A DNA stretch of 64,000 bases, from the NCBI GenBank assembly GCA_964519895.1, contig CAZFLE010000010.1, positions 1 to 64,000 of the forward strand, written 5' to 3'. Below, piece by piece: positions 23,343-30,768 of the stretch. The stretch comes from CAYFPX01 sp964519895 (lineage in GTDB: Bacteria > Myxococcota_A > UBA796 > CAJQPC01). The notes beneath the pieces are model-generated. The model was given only the letters and a program-made list of their open reading frames with translations. It made no database searches and was not told the DNA's origin. A program made the translations under genes and the position numbers. Position 1 is the stretch's first letter, and every line of letters starts with the position of its first letter.

Positions 23343-24431
23343 ATGTCCATGAACGCCTTCCTACGTCTCTTGTTCGTGGCCCTGCTGACTTTTGGCATGG
23401 GCTCCAGCGACGCCTACGCCCAGGGCGAGGTCGACGACGGCACGGTCGGAGACATCGACGTGCCCGCAGGCGGCGCCCCCGGTCTGTTCGACTGGCCCAA
23501 GGGCCAGATCAGCAAGGACTTCTGGAAGTCCGACCCCACCTGGGAGAAGAAGGGCGCCTCCGAGTGGCAGAAGGGCAAGGGCTGGAACAGCGTCGAGCCC
23601 GAACCGTCCAAGACCGTGCCCGAGCTGCACGTCTACGGCGACTCGGTCCAGGGCGACGCAGAGGTCTGGGGAATCGGCGACGACAAGAACAACCTCAAGG
23701 TGCTCGGGGTCGATGGTCTGGCCGGCTACACCGTCGGCTACAAGGACGGCCTCAAGGTCTCCGGCACGGCCATGGGCAAGGCCTACCTGATCCGGGGGAA
23801 GCTCGAAGGCACCGCCCAGCTGCTGGGCGACGAAGAGACCGGTCTCTCCATCACCGGCAAGGTCGACGCCCGCGTGGGTGTCGAGGGCGTGGCCGGTGCC
23901 GACATCGTGGTGAACAAGGAAAAGGTCGCCGTCGGCGGCTCCCTCCAGGGCTTCGCCGGCGCCAAGGCCTTCGGCCAGGTCCCACTCACCGCCACCTTGT
24001 GCAAGCTAGCGGCCACCGGTCGGGTCAAGGGCGAGGTCTCTGCAGGCATCGGCGGCACCGCCTCTGGCACCATCGAGGTCGACTGGTCCAGCCTCAAGGT
24101 CAAGGTCTCCGGCAGCCTGGCAGCCACACTGGGCCTCGGTGCTGGCGTGGGTGGAGACGTCTTCGTCGATCTGAGCGAGCTGGTCGACGACCCCAGCGCG
24201 GTCTTGAACTGCCTCAAGGACAAGGCCATCGCCGTCGCCGAAGCCGCCATCGAAAAGGGCGGAGAGCTGGTGGACGCAGCGGGTGACGCCATCGTCGCTG
24301 GCGCGGACATCGTCGCCGACGGCGCCAAGAAGGCGGCCAACGCCGTGGCCGACAAGGCCACCAGCATCGCCTCGGGCATCTACAACTGGTTTGCCGGCGA
24401 TGAACCCTCCAGCGGGAATCCATGCCCTTAG
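23343..24431 (+). CDS. Exported Gly/Ala/Val-repeat protein of unknown function
   Basis: About 362 residues. A signal peptide (AFLRLLFVALLTFGMGSSDAYA) is followed by a Trp/Lys region (FDWPKGQISKDFWKSDPTW), then about 160 residues of short beta alternations in which G/A recur (VDARVGVEGVAGADIVV, GSLQGFAGAKAFG, GEVSAGIGGTASGTIEV), then amphipathic Ala/Lys helices resembling phasin or LEA helices, and a terminal CP. It suggests a beta-solenoid plus helical tail, perhaps a filament or surface layer. I know no named family. The start is ATG 23343 or 23349; TTG 23337 is unlikely. A -10-like TATGCT lies upstream. It overlaps the TPR gene by ten bases. Confidence 0.6.
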   Translation: MSMNAFLRLLFVALLTFGMGSSDAYAQGEVDDGTVGDIDVPAGGAPGLFDWPKGQISKDFWKSDPTWEKKGASEWQKGKGWNSVEPEPSKTVPELHVYGDSVQGDAEVWGIGDDKNNLKVLGVDGLAGYTVGYKDGLKVSGTAMGKAYLIRGKLEGTAQLLGDEETGLSITGKVDARVGVEGVAGADIVVNKEKVAVGGSLQGFAGAKAFGQVPLTATLCKLAATGRVKGEVSAGIGGTASGTIEVDWSSLKVKVSGSLAATLGLGAGVGGDVFVDLSELVDDPSAVLNCLKDKAIAVAEAAIEKGGELVDAAGDAIVAGADIVADGAKKAANAVADKATSIASGIYNWFAGDEPSSGNPCP

Positions 24432-25645
24432 GATTCCTCTGGCTGACCCTGATGGGCGGCATGGCACTCGGACAGGACTACCCGGACCCTCTGTTCCGGG
24501 ACGCAGAGGTCGCGATCCAGCGCGGCGACCTGGACACGGCCCGCAAGACCCTCGAGCGCGGCCTGCGCAAGGTCCCGGATCACGCCAACGCGTGGGCGGA
24601 TCTCGGCAATGTGCACCTGTTGCAGGAGCGCCCCGGCGCCGCTCGTGACGCCTTCCTCCAAGCCATCGCCGTCGATCCGAACCACTACGTGGCGATGAAC
24701 GGCATCGGTGTGGCGTGGCTCAAGGAAGGCGAGAAGATCAAGGCCGTCGAGTGGTTCCTGAAGTCCTTCGAGGCGAACAACGAGTATGCAACACCGCTGT
24801 TGAATCTGGGCGACGTGGCCATGCTCATGGGGCGCCTGGAGGAAGCGATCGTCTACTACGACTCCGCCCATCAGGCCCAGCCGGGCAACAAGCGGGCGAC
24901 CATCGCCCTGGTCGACATCCACATCGCGGCCGAGGTGCCGGCCCAGGCCGAGCGCTATCTGCTGGCAGCGCTGTCCCGGGCCCCCCAGGACGTCGACCTG
25001 TTGGTCTGCGCGGGCACGCTCTACCAGGCCATGGAGAACGACCGCCGGGCCCTGGACCACCTGGCCACCGCAAAGGAGCTGGCGCCGGATCGCTACGACG
25101 TGCACCGCACAGCGGGCCTGTCCTTCCTCAAGCTCGGCATGTGGCCCGAGGCCGAGGCCGCCTACCGGACCGCTCTCCAGGCGTACCCCGACGATCACCA
25201 GGTCCACTTCGAGCTGGCCCAGGTCTATGGGCTGTCGGGGGTGGCGATGGAGCGAGCCATCGAGCACCTGGCCTACACCCTGCAGCTCAACCCGGGCTTC
25301 TACCCAGCGATGGCCTTCCGAGGGGATCTGCTCGAGGAGCTGGGGCGGTTCGCCGAGGCCGTCGACGCGTGGGAACAGGTCCTGCGGGTCGCGCCTCGCC
25401 ATGCACCGACGCTGAACAACCTGGGCAGGCGCCGCATGATCGACGGCGAGTACAGCGCCGCCATCATCCTGTTCAACGACTGCCTGGCAGCGGATCCGGC
25501 GTTTCATGCGGCTCGGCTGAACCGCGGCGCGACCTATGCGATGAAGGGCCAGTGTGACCGGGCGCGCCCGGATCTGGAGGCCGTCATTCGGGTCGGCGGA
25601 GGCCTGGGTGAACAGGCCAAGAGCCTCCTGGAACAGTGCCGATGA
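24422..25645 (+). CDS. Exported tetratricopeptide-repeat protein
   Basis: 407 residues. A signal peptide (LGFLWLTLMGGMALG) precedes an array of roughly ten TPR units of 34 residues filling the rest (for example ANAWADLGNVHLLQERPGAA, APTLNNLGRRRMIDGEYSAA), with the usual W-L-G-Y-A-F-A-P positions. It is a periplasmic scaffold for protein-protein contacts. It overlaps the preceding gene by ten bases and its TGA overlaps the next ATG, so it is translated in series with them. It could assemble the exported proteins of this run. Confidence 0.85.
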   Translation: MPLGFLWLTLMGGMALGQDYPDPLFRDAEVAIQRGDLDTARKTLERGLRKVPDHANAWADLGNVHLLQERPGAARDAFLQAIAVDPNHYVAMNGIGVAWLKEGEKIKAVEWFLKSFEANNEYATPLLNLGDVAMLMGRLEEAIVYYDSAHQAQPGNKRATIALVDIHIAAEVPAQAERYLLAALSRAPQDVDLLVCAGTLYQAMENDRRALDHLATAKELAPDRYDVHRTAGLSFLKLGMWPEAEAAYRTALQAYPDDHQVHFELAQVYGLSGVAMERAIEHLAYTLQLNPGFYPAMAFRGDLLEELGRFAEAVDAWEQVLRVAPRHAPTLNNLGRRRMIDGEYSAAIILFNDCLAADPAFHAARLNRGATYAMKGQCDRARPDLEAVIRVGGGLGEQAKSLLEQCR

Positions 25646-26385
25646 GCGCGTCATGGCTGTGGCTCGCGCTGCTGGTCAGCTGCGGCGGTGACGACTCTCC
25701 GCCGCCGCCCGATGGGGACGGGGACACCGACTCGGACTCGGACACGGACACAGACACCGACACGGACACGGACACGGACACGGACACAGACACAGACACC
25801 GACACCGACACAGGGCCCCCCGGGACCTGGGACGAAGTGCTCCAGATCCACCAACAGGTCTGTGTCGGGTGCCACGAAGACTGGGGGCTGCCCCACGAGC
25901 CCGACGTGATCCACGACAGCCTCCTGGACACCGAGACCGCCGGCTACACGCTGGTCGTGCCTGGGGACAGCGCGGCGAGCCTGTACTACCTCAAAGTCAC
26001 CTCTACGCCGCCCTATGGCGAGCGCATGCCCTACCCGGTGGAGTACCTCACCGACGAGCTCCTCACGCTGACGCGGGACTGGATCGCCGATGGTGCCCTC
26101 GACGACGACGTGTTCGCCGACTGGGAGCGCCAGGTCTTCAACGCCTACCAGTGCGATGGCTGCCACGGCGAGTGGTCCGATCCGGACCTCCACGCCCACC
26201 TGGTGACGCCCAACAACCTGGGTGTGGCCATGGTGGAGGCCGGAGATCCCGACAACAGCGTGCTCTACACCAAGCTCACGGGCGAAGCGAATGGACAGCG
26301 CATGCCCAAAAAGGTCGACTTCCTGGGCACCGAAGACCAGCGGACGATCCGGACCTGGATCGACGCGGGCGCATCCGAGGACTGA
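25642..26385 (+). CDS. Cytochrome-c-like lipoprotein with two CxxCH sites and an Asp-Thr linker
   Basis: 247 residues. The signal ASWLWLALLVSC ends in a lipobox. A linker of about 15 Asp-Thr pairs follows, then two similar domains with CVGCH (about 75) and CDGCH (about 170), each followed by a later ligand-like M-P (ERMPYP, QRMPKK). This is the layout of Planctomycete-type PSCyt cytochromes with two hemes and Met as axial ligand. It should be a surface electron carrier. The ATG at 25642 overlaps the TPR stop (ATGA). The linker is encoded by a hexanucleotide microsatellite and could vary in length. Confidence 0.8.
   Translation: MSASWLWLALLVSCGGDDSPPPPDGDGDTDSDSDTDTDTDTDTDTDTDTDTDTDTDTGPPGTWDEVLQIHQQVCVGCHEDWGLPHEPDVIHDSLLDTETAGYTLVVPGDSAASLYYLKVTSTPPYGERMPYPVEYLTDELLTLTRDWIADGALDDDVFADWERQVFNAYQCDGCHGEWSDPDLHAHLVTPNNLGVAMVEAGDPDNSVLYTKLTGEANGQRMPKKVDFLGTEDQRTIRTWIDAGASED
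25726..25812 (+). repeat. GACACN hexanucleotide microsatellite
   Basis: Fourteen or so tandem hexamers (GACACG, GACACA, GACACC) encode the Asp-Thr linker of the two-CxxCH lipoprotein. Unit length is a multiple of three, so slippage changes only linker length, not frame. Confidence 0.85.
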
Positions 26386-26420
26386 GCCTTCGGGGCGCAC
26401 AGAGCTGCCCTGGGAGCGGT

Positions 26421-26426
26421 TAGAAT
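26421..26426 (+). promoter_or_regulatory. -10-like TAGAAT, placing the start at 26437
   Basis: GCGGTTAGAAT is a good TANNNT match. It overlaps the ATG at 26425 but lies ten bases before the ATG at 26437, where transcription would begin almost at the start codon. Confidence 0.4.
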
Positions 26427-26436
26427 GCCGGCGCTC

Positions 26437-27243
26437 ATGACCCTCCTCCTCGCGCTCAGCGTGGCCTGCCGACCGGCGGATTCCCTCGACTCCAGCCCGA
26501 CGGTCCCGACCGACTCCGACACGACACGACCGGCGTCAGAGCTGCGGGTGGCCGGGTTCACCGTGTCCGGTGCTTTTGGCTACGATCCGGACAACCAACG
26601 GGCGCTGCCCTACTACTTCGGGGACATCACCACCCCGGAGATCATGCCCTGGCTGGAGTTCTACTTCAGCCTCGAGGCGGACAACCAGCTCCCCGGGCCC
26701 TGTCGCATCAGCGTCCAGCTCAGCGCGACCCCGGTCGACGGCGCCCCGTGGAGCGCCGATCCGGTGATGTTCGGCATCGACTACCCCTGGGACGACCTGG
26801 GCTACGACGACACCTGCCCGGACATGGACCCCGCCATCTATCCGGACACCCTCATCAACCTGATCAAGGCCTGGACCTTTGGCATCGGCGTCACGCCGAT
26901 CACCGACGACGGCTACGCGGCGATCGAGGCCCACGTGGTGGACCTCGAGGGCCAGATCGAGTGGGACACCTACTGGGCCGACAACGTCGTCGGCGGGGCC
27001 GTGTCCTGGGCTGCGCTCGATGGCCTCTCCACCGAAGGGTGGGCGCTGGGCTTCGAGGTCGACGACGACATGGTCCTGACCAGCCAGGCCCCGTCGGCCG
27101 AAGGGCCGCCGCCCCCTCCCCACGACCCGTCCCTGGTGGTGGCGCTTCCCCGCGAGACCATCGAAGCCGCAACGGGCCTGCCCCGCGGTGTTTACGCGGT
27201 CAACTCGCGGATCCAGTTCAGTCCAGAGGACTTGCTCCCATGA
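26437..27243 (+). CDS. Lipoprotein of unknown function
   Basis: 268 residues from the ATG at 26437 (272 from 26425). TLLLALSVAC is a compact lipobox signal, with a Ser/Thr/Asp linker after it. The body contains LRVAGFTVSGAFGYD, MPWLEFYFSLEADNQLPGPC and a Pro run (GPPPPPHDPS), ending in a region with ALPRETIEAATGLPRG. I do not recognise the family. Its TGA overlaps the next ATG (ATGA), tying it to the YtkA-like and five-heme proteins. Two cysteines near the middle may pair. Confidence 0.65.
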   Translation: MTLLLALSVACRPADSLDSSPTVPTDSDTTRPASELRVAGFTVSGAFGYDPDNQRALPYYFGDITTPEIMPWLEFYFSLEADNQLPGPCRISVQLSATPVDGAPWSADPVMFGIDYPWDDLGYDDTCPDMDPAIYPDTLINLIKAWTFGIGVTPITDDGYAAIEAHVVDLEGQIEWDTYWADNVVGGAVSWAALDGLSTEGWALGFEVDDDMVLTSQAPSAEGPPPPPHDPSLVVALPRETIEAATGLPRGVYAVNSRIQFSPEDLLP

Positions 27244-27716
27244 TCGCCGCCTTCGGCCTGTTCGCCCTCGTCGCCTGTGACGACACGACGACCACCACCG
27301 CTGACAGCGGCCACGGCGACCACGGCACCCACGCCGAGACCTGCGGCGAGCCCGGTGACCACTACCTGGCGGGCATGACCGCGCTGGGGGCCGACGGTCT
27401 GGTCGAGCTCACTCTGGTGAGCTCGGACCCCGGACCCCCAGAAAAGGGCGACAACGTGTTCGTCGTCTCCGTCGCCTCAGCAGCGGACGGCGCCGTGCTC
27501 CAGGGTGCCGGCGTGGTCCTGCGGCCCTGGATGCCCGAGCACGGCCACGGCAGCAGCCCGGAGACCTTCAGCGTGGTCGAGGGGGCGACGGTCGGTGAGT
27601 TCCAGGCCGAAGGCGTCGACCTGTTCATGGGGGGCCTGTGGGAGCTCGCCTTCGAGGTCGAGTCGGCCGCTGGGGACATCGACACGGCCACGTTCACGTT
27701 CTGCGTCGAGGGGTGA
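27240..27716 (+). CDS. YtkA-like lipoprotein
   Basis: 158 residues. IAAFGLFALVAC is a lipobox signal, and a His-rich patch (GHGDHGTHAETC) follows. The core GDNVFVVSVASAADGAVLQGAGVVLRPWMPEHGHGS, followed later by LFMGGLWELAFEV, matches the YtkA/FixH-like immunoglobulin fold, in which the MPxHGH segment is a proposed copper-binding site. The His patch adds a second possible metal site. It sits between an unknown lipoprotein and a five-heme cytochrome with start/stop overlaps on both sides, suggesting a metal or redox role on the surface. Confidence 0.75.
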   Translation: MIAAFGLFALVACDDTTTTTADSGHGDHGTHAETCGEPGDHYLAGMTALGADGLVELTLVSSDPGPPEKGDNVFVVSVASAADGAVLQGAGVVLRPWMPEHGHGSSPETFSVVEGATVGEFQAEGVDLFMGGLWELAFEVESAAGDIDTATFTFCVEG

Positions 27717-29047
27717 GCGGGCTGGTCACCTGGGCGCTCCTGGCGCTCGGGGGGTGTCCTGCCGAGGACACCACCCTGGACCGAGAGGCGCTGATGGATC
27801 CGGTCACCTGTGCCGGCTGTCACCCGGCGCACTATGCCGAGTGGTCGGGGAGCATGCACGCCTATGCGTCGGCGGACCCGGTCTTCCTGGCCATGAATGC
27901 CCGGGGCCAGCGGGAGACAGGCGGCGAGCTCGGGGACTTCTGTGTCAGCTGCCACGCGCCCCTGGCCCTTCGGGAGGGCAGCACTACCGATGGCCTGGAT
28001 CTAGACGACGTGCCCGCCGAGCAGCAGGGCATCACCTGCTTCTTCTGTCACAGCATCGACGGCCTGGACGGCGACCACAACGCCCAGATCAGCCTGGCCG
28101 ACGACAATGTCCTGCGGGGCAGCATCTCCGATCCCGTCGAAAACCCGGCCCACCACTCGGTCTACAGCCCGCTCCAGGACCGGAACACGCCCGAGAGCTC
28201 GGCCATGTGCGGCGCGTGCCACGACATCGTGACGCCTGGCGGCGTCTTCCTGGAGCGCACCTTCCAGGAGTGGTCGGACTCGCTGTATGCCCACGAGGAG
28301 GACGGGCGCTTCCAGACCTGTGGCCGCTGCCACATGGACGGTCGCAACGACCTGGCTGCAGAGGGTTTCGACGTGCCCGAGCGGCGGATCCACAGCCATG
28401 CCTTTCCCGGCGTGGACCTGGCCCTCACCGAGTTCCCGGAGCGCGAGACCCAGGCCGAGCTGGTCCAGGACGCCCTGGACACCTCGGTGCGGACAGACCT
28501 CCAGGTCTGCGTGACCCCCCAGGACACGGTCATCGAGCTCACCCTGGAGAACGTTGCGGCAGGGCACATGTGGCCCAGCGGCGCAGCCCACAACCGGCGG
28601 GCCTGGGTCGAGCTGGTGGCGTCCCGCGATGGGCTGGTCCTGTGGTCGACTGGCGTCTACGCCGACGATGAGCCCATCGGCGACTTCGACGACGGTGATC
28701 TGGTCCGGTTCGGGGACCGAGTGCTGGACGATCAAGGCCACGACGTGCACTTCTCGTGGGAGGGGACCAGCTACGCGAGCAAGCTGCTCACGCCGCCCAC
28801 CGCCGCGTCGCCAGTAGAGCCCGGCTGGACGGACACCCACCACCTGGAGAGCTTTCGCATCGACGGCCTGGACCCAGACCTCATCACCGTGAGGGTCCTG
28901 ATTCGGGCGGTGGGCCTGGACGTGCTCCAAGAGCTGGTCGCCAGCGGCGATCTGGAGGCCCAGGTCGTGGCTGAGCAGCCCACGCTGGAGCTCGCCGGCT
29001 CGATCCGGAGCTGGTCCCTGGACGTCGACGGTCCCTGCACCTTCTGA
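27713..29047 (+). CDS. Five-heme c-type cytochrome lipoprotein
   Basis: 444 residues. SGLVTWALLALGGC is the lipobox signal from a GTG that overlaps the previous stop (GTGA). Five CxxCH heme sites appear in the N-terminal half: CAGCH, CVSCH, CFFCH, CGACH and CGRCH. Additional His (MHAYAS, HHSVYS, HSHAF) could be axial ligands, as in cytochrome c554-like proteins. The C-terminal half is beta-rich (TVIELTLENVAAGHMWPSG) and lacks hemes. It should move electrons at the outer face. Its stop abuts that of the HupE gene in the palindrome CTGATCAG. Confidence 0.85.
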   Translation: MSGLVTWALLALGGCPAEDTTLDREALMDPVTCAGCHPAHYAEWSGSMHAYASADPVFLAMNARGQRETGGELGDFCVSCHAPLALREGSTTDGLDLDDVPAEQQGITCFFCHSIDGLDGDHNAQISLADDNVLRGSISDPVENPAHHSVYSPLQDRNTPESSAMCGACHDIVTPGGVFLERTFQEWSDSLYAHEEDGRFQTCGRCHMDGRNDLAAEGFDVPERRIHSHAFPGVDLALTEFPERETQAELVQDALDTSVRTDLQVCVTPQDTVIELTLENVAAGHMWPSGAAHNRRAWVELVASRDGLVLWSTGVYADDEPIGDFDDGDLVRFGDRVLDDQGHDVHFSWEGTSYASKLLTPPTAASPVEPGWTDTHHLESFRIDGLDPDLITVRVLIRAVGLDVLQELVASGDLEAQVVAEQPTLELAGSIRSWSLDVDGPCTF

Positions 29048-30007
29048 TCAGGACAGGACCCGCTCGGCGAACCACAGGAGCCCCGCCAGCCCGATCAGGA
29101 TGGACAGGACCGGGACGCCGCGGCGCTCCCAGACCGGCCATCTCCGGGCGCCGAGCAAGAGGGGCAGCAGGACCAGGACCACCGCGGCCTGGCCGAGCTC
29201 GACCCCCCCGTTGAAGCACAGCAGAGCCGTGACCAGGTGATCACGAGGCAGGCCCAGCTCGATCAGCAGGCCGGCGAAGCCGAAGCCATGGATCAGGCCC
29301 AGCCCGGTGGTGATGACGAAGCGGCGACGGGGTCCCGGTCGCCACAGGTTCTCGAAGCCGGTGTAGGCGATCGTCAGTGCGATCGCCGGCTCCACCAACC
29401 CAGCAGGAGGGGACAGCACGCCCAGGGCCGCCAGGGTCAAGGTGACGGTGTGGGCCAGGGTGAAGCCGGTCACGATGGCCAACATCTGGCGCAGGCTGCG
29501 GGCGACCAACAGCAGCGCGACCAGGAAGGCCAGGTGGTCGAAACCGGTCCAGATGTGCTCCACGCCCAGCTCCAGGTACGCCAGGGCAACCTGGCCGGAC
29601 GACTGACCAGGCCCAAAGGAGACCGCGGTGTCCGAGTCGGCCAGCACGGCCACCGGTGTGCCGAAGGCCTCGACTGCGTGCCGGTGGCCCGGGTCCAGAT
29701 CGGATAGGAAGCCGGTCGTGTAGGTCCACGTCTCGCCAGGAGGGCAGTCCAGCTCGGCGGTGATCTGCACGCCGTCGGCCTCGACGTGGCGCACTTCAGA
29801 CGGACCGGTGCTGCAGGGCACGCCGTCCACCGAGACCTGGGTGCGGGCAAAGGCGAACCCCTCGAGCAAGGGCCCGAGTGCCTGCGGATCCCCGAGCTCG
29901 GCCATCTCGACGGTGCTGAAGGTCTGGGTGAGGTCCCCATGCGAGACGGCCCCGTAGGACAGGCCCGGCTCATGGGCCCAGGCTGTCGGCAGCCAGGTGA
30001 TCCCCAT
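29048..30007 (-). CDS. HupE/UreJ_2-family membrane protein
   Basis: About 319 residues. An N-terminal soluble region outside the membrane (AHEPGLSYG to about 150) is followed by six or so transmembrane helices with the family motifs: GVEHIWTGFDHLAFLVALLL, GFTLAHTVTLTLAALG, ALTIAYTGFENL, GLIHGFGFAGLL and FNGGVELGQ. The conserved His in these motifs are proposed metal ligands. HupE/UreJ homologues are linked to nickel or copper handling. The large N-terminal domain marks the UreJ_2 subgroup. It faces the cytochrome operon tail to tail and is divergent from the DUF1571 gene, 32 bp away. Confidence 0.85.
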   Translation of the reverse strand: MGITWLPTAWAHEPGLSYGAVSHGDLTQTFSTVEMAELGDPQALGPLLEGFAFARTQVSVDGVPCSTGPSEVRHVEADGVQITAELDCPPGETWTYTTGFLSDLDPGHRHAVEAFGTPVAVLADSDTAVSFGPGQSSGQVALAYLELGVEHIWTGFDHLAFLVALLLVARSLRQMLAIVTGFTLAHTVTLTLAALGVLSPPAGLVEPAIALTIAYTGFENLWRPGPRRRFVITTGLGLIHGFGFAGLLIELGLPRDHLVTALLCFNGGVELGQAAVVLVLLPLLLGARRWPVWERRGVPVLSILIGLAGLLWFAERVLS

Positions 30008-30039
30008 CACGACCGTGGCCTGGGATAGGGGAGGCGGGC

Positions 30040-30759
30040 ATGTGGACCTGGCTCCTGCTGACGGCGCTCGCCGGCACCGAACCCGACCCGGCCCGAGACG
30101 CCTACATGGCCGCCGTGGACCGCATGCTGGCCATCGTCGATGCCACCGACGCGGCCACCTGGACTTTTCACAAGCAGGAGTGGGCCGATCACGCCCTGCA
30201 GCCCCGACAGGTCATGACGATCAAGGCTCGGCGGGCGGGAGACATCTACCTCAGGTACACCGGCGACCACAACAACGGGCGCGAGGTGCTGTATCGGCCG
30301 GCGGTGTCCCCTGACGAGATCCTCGTCAACCCGTCGCCGCTCCTTCCCACCATGACCTTCGATCTGGACGGGCGGGTGGCCACGGACGGAGAGCGCTACA
30401 CCGTGCCGAACCTGTCCCTGCACACCACCGTCGAGCGCTACAGGTCGGACGGGCGGCTGCTCGCTGCGCGGAACCACGCGGGCATGGCGGTGGAAGACCT
30501 GGGGCGGCGCCTGGTCGCCGGCGAGGCCGCCCAGTGCTGGCGGGTCACCCTGCCCAAGGACGAGGTGCCTGCGCTCTACGCCCAGGTGGTCGAGACCTGC
30601 GTCGCCGAACGGACCCAGGTGGTGATCCGGATCCGAGCCTGGGACGACGAGGACGGGCAGCGGGTCTGCATCGAGGACTACACGTGGGCCGAGCTCCAGC
30701 TCGGAGTTCCGCTGACGGACCTGGACTTCGATCCGGACAATCCCGCGTACCGTTTCTGA
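30040..30759 (+). CDS. DUF1571-type exported protein
   Basis: 239 residues. A short N-terminal signal (TWLLLTALAG) precedes a LolA-like lipid-binding type of fold: DRMLAIVDATDAATWTFHKQEW, then QVMTIKARRAGDIYLRY, and the characteristic end YTWAELQLGVPLTDLDFDPDNPAYRF. DUF1571 proteins are periplasmic and their job is unknown; similarity in outline to lipoprotein carriers suggests lipid handling. GGAGG five bases before the ATG is a good ribosome site, and TAGGGG just ahead may be the -10. Confidence 0.75.
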   Translation: MWTWLLLTALAGTEPDPARDAYMAAVDRMLAIVDATDAATWTFHKQEWADHALQPRQVMTIKARRAGDIYLRYTGDHNNGREVLYRPAVSPDEILVNPSPLLPTMTFDLDGRVATDGERYTVPNLSLHTTVERYRSDGRLLAARNHAGMAVEDLGRRLVAGEAAQCWRVTLPKDEVPALYAQVVETCVAERTQVVIRIRAWDDEDGQRVCIEDYTWAELQLGVPLTDLDFDPDNPAYRF

Positions 30760-30768
30760 GCGGGCCCC

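Noticed and set aside
25726..25812. GACACN tract as a CRISPR or satellite with its own function
   Set aside because: It is in frame inside a lipoprotein gene and simply encodes Asp-Thr repeats.
29048..30007. HupE/UreJ protein as evidence for urease or hydrogenase
   Set aside because: No urease or hydrogenase subunit or maturation gene is in the window. The UreJ_2 type occurs widely without them.
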